Source: Methylacidiphilales bacterium
GTDB taxonomy: Bacteria; Verrucomicrobiota; Verrucomicrobiia; Methylacidiphilales; UBA1321
DNA length: 32,967 nucleotides
Assembly (NCBI GenBank): GCA_021272315.1
Contig: JAJSLI010000053.1
Coordinates: forward strand, 1 to 32,967
Reading direction: 5' to 3'
A program made the position numbers and the translations under genes. Each line of letters begins with the position of its first letter. Positions within the stretch are counted from its first letter, which is position 1. The notes under the pieces are model-generated. The model was given only the letters and a program-made list of their open reading frames with translations, had not been told where the DNA came from and made no database searches. Shown here piece by piece: positions 32,821 to 32,967 of this stretch.

Positions 32821-32967
32821 TCAGCTTGTTCTGCGGCGGCGTCGGACCATCAGGATGAGGAAGCCCAGGCCCAGGGCGAACAGGGCCCATGTGCCCGGCT
32901 CCGGCACCACGTCCAATTGCAACGTCAGGTCCCCTGCCGAGCCCACGATGACGAAATCCGCCCAGTT
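32821..32967 (-). CDS. PEP-CTERM protein, C-terminal part (cut by window edge)
   Basis: The reverse strand from the window edge reads 48 residues to a TGA at 32821. The end is VPEPGTWALFALGLGFL, then a short hydrophobic run and a basic tail VRRRRRTS. This is a textbook PEP-CTERM sorting signal: VPEP motif, membrane helix, Arg cluster. Such proteins are exported and processed by exosortase, and are common in Verrucomicrobiota. The function of the mature part lies outside the window. Confidence 0.9.
   Translation of the reverse strand, partial: NWADFVIVGSAGDLTLQLDVVPEPGTWALFALGLGFLILMVRRRRRTS

Overview
The window looks like a chromosomal segment from a Verrucomicrobiota bacterium, possibly Opitutae-like. 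This is inferred from three things: a LacI regulator with the MGYKPDPM-type hinge common in that group, a PEP-CTERM protein at the right edge, and a cluster rich in polysaccharide lyases. No marker gene allows a firmer placement.

Left part, 1-9000, is conserved core. It holds the start of a TadE-like pilus protein (minus strand, cut by the window), a tRNA-Ser(CGA) and a yidB-like gene. A long minus-strand run follows: ffh, rpsP, khpA, trmD, rplS, rnhB, yraN, an FAD oxidoreductase and an L,D-transpeptidase. The usual rimM is missing between khpA and trmD. rnhB carries an in-frame TAA at codon 68, although the rest of its frame is intact.

Middle part, 9083-23950, is a carbohydrate catabolism region. 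An alginate-lyase-family gene (minus strand) is interrupted by one in-frame TAG. Next is a minus-strand operon of a UroD/MtaA-like protein, GalM and a 761-aa single-chain protein fusing a desaturase-type di-iron domain, a Rieske domain and an NqrF-like reductase. A divergent AraC regulator faces this operon. A secreted PL8 lyase, a cytoplasmic GH42 beta-galactosidase, a LacI regulator and a D-2-hydroxyacid dehydrogenase follow.

Right part, 24013-32204, is a head-to-tail array of five secreted alginate-lyase-family (PF05426-type) paralogs. The first resembles the interrupted copy at 9083-10738. The other four form a tighter subgroup, and the last has lost two motifs that all the others keep. 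The array ends at a strong intrinsic terminator, followed by a hairpin-rich intergenic stretch and the C-terminus of a PEP-CTERM protein.

The working model is that secreted PL8 and PF05426 lyases cut a uronic-acid-containing polysaccharide, and that GH42, GalM and the dehydrogenase process sugars inside the cell. The desaturase-Rieske-reductase fusion and UroD-like protein would add a redox or methyl-group step of unknown substrate. A 9-base element, TAATTGTAG, occurs six times, each time outside the intact genes and near catabolic genes. It is the best candidate for a shared operator and for a previously undescribed regulon.
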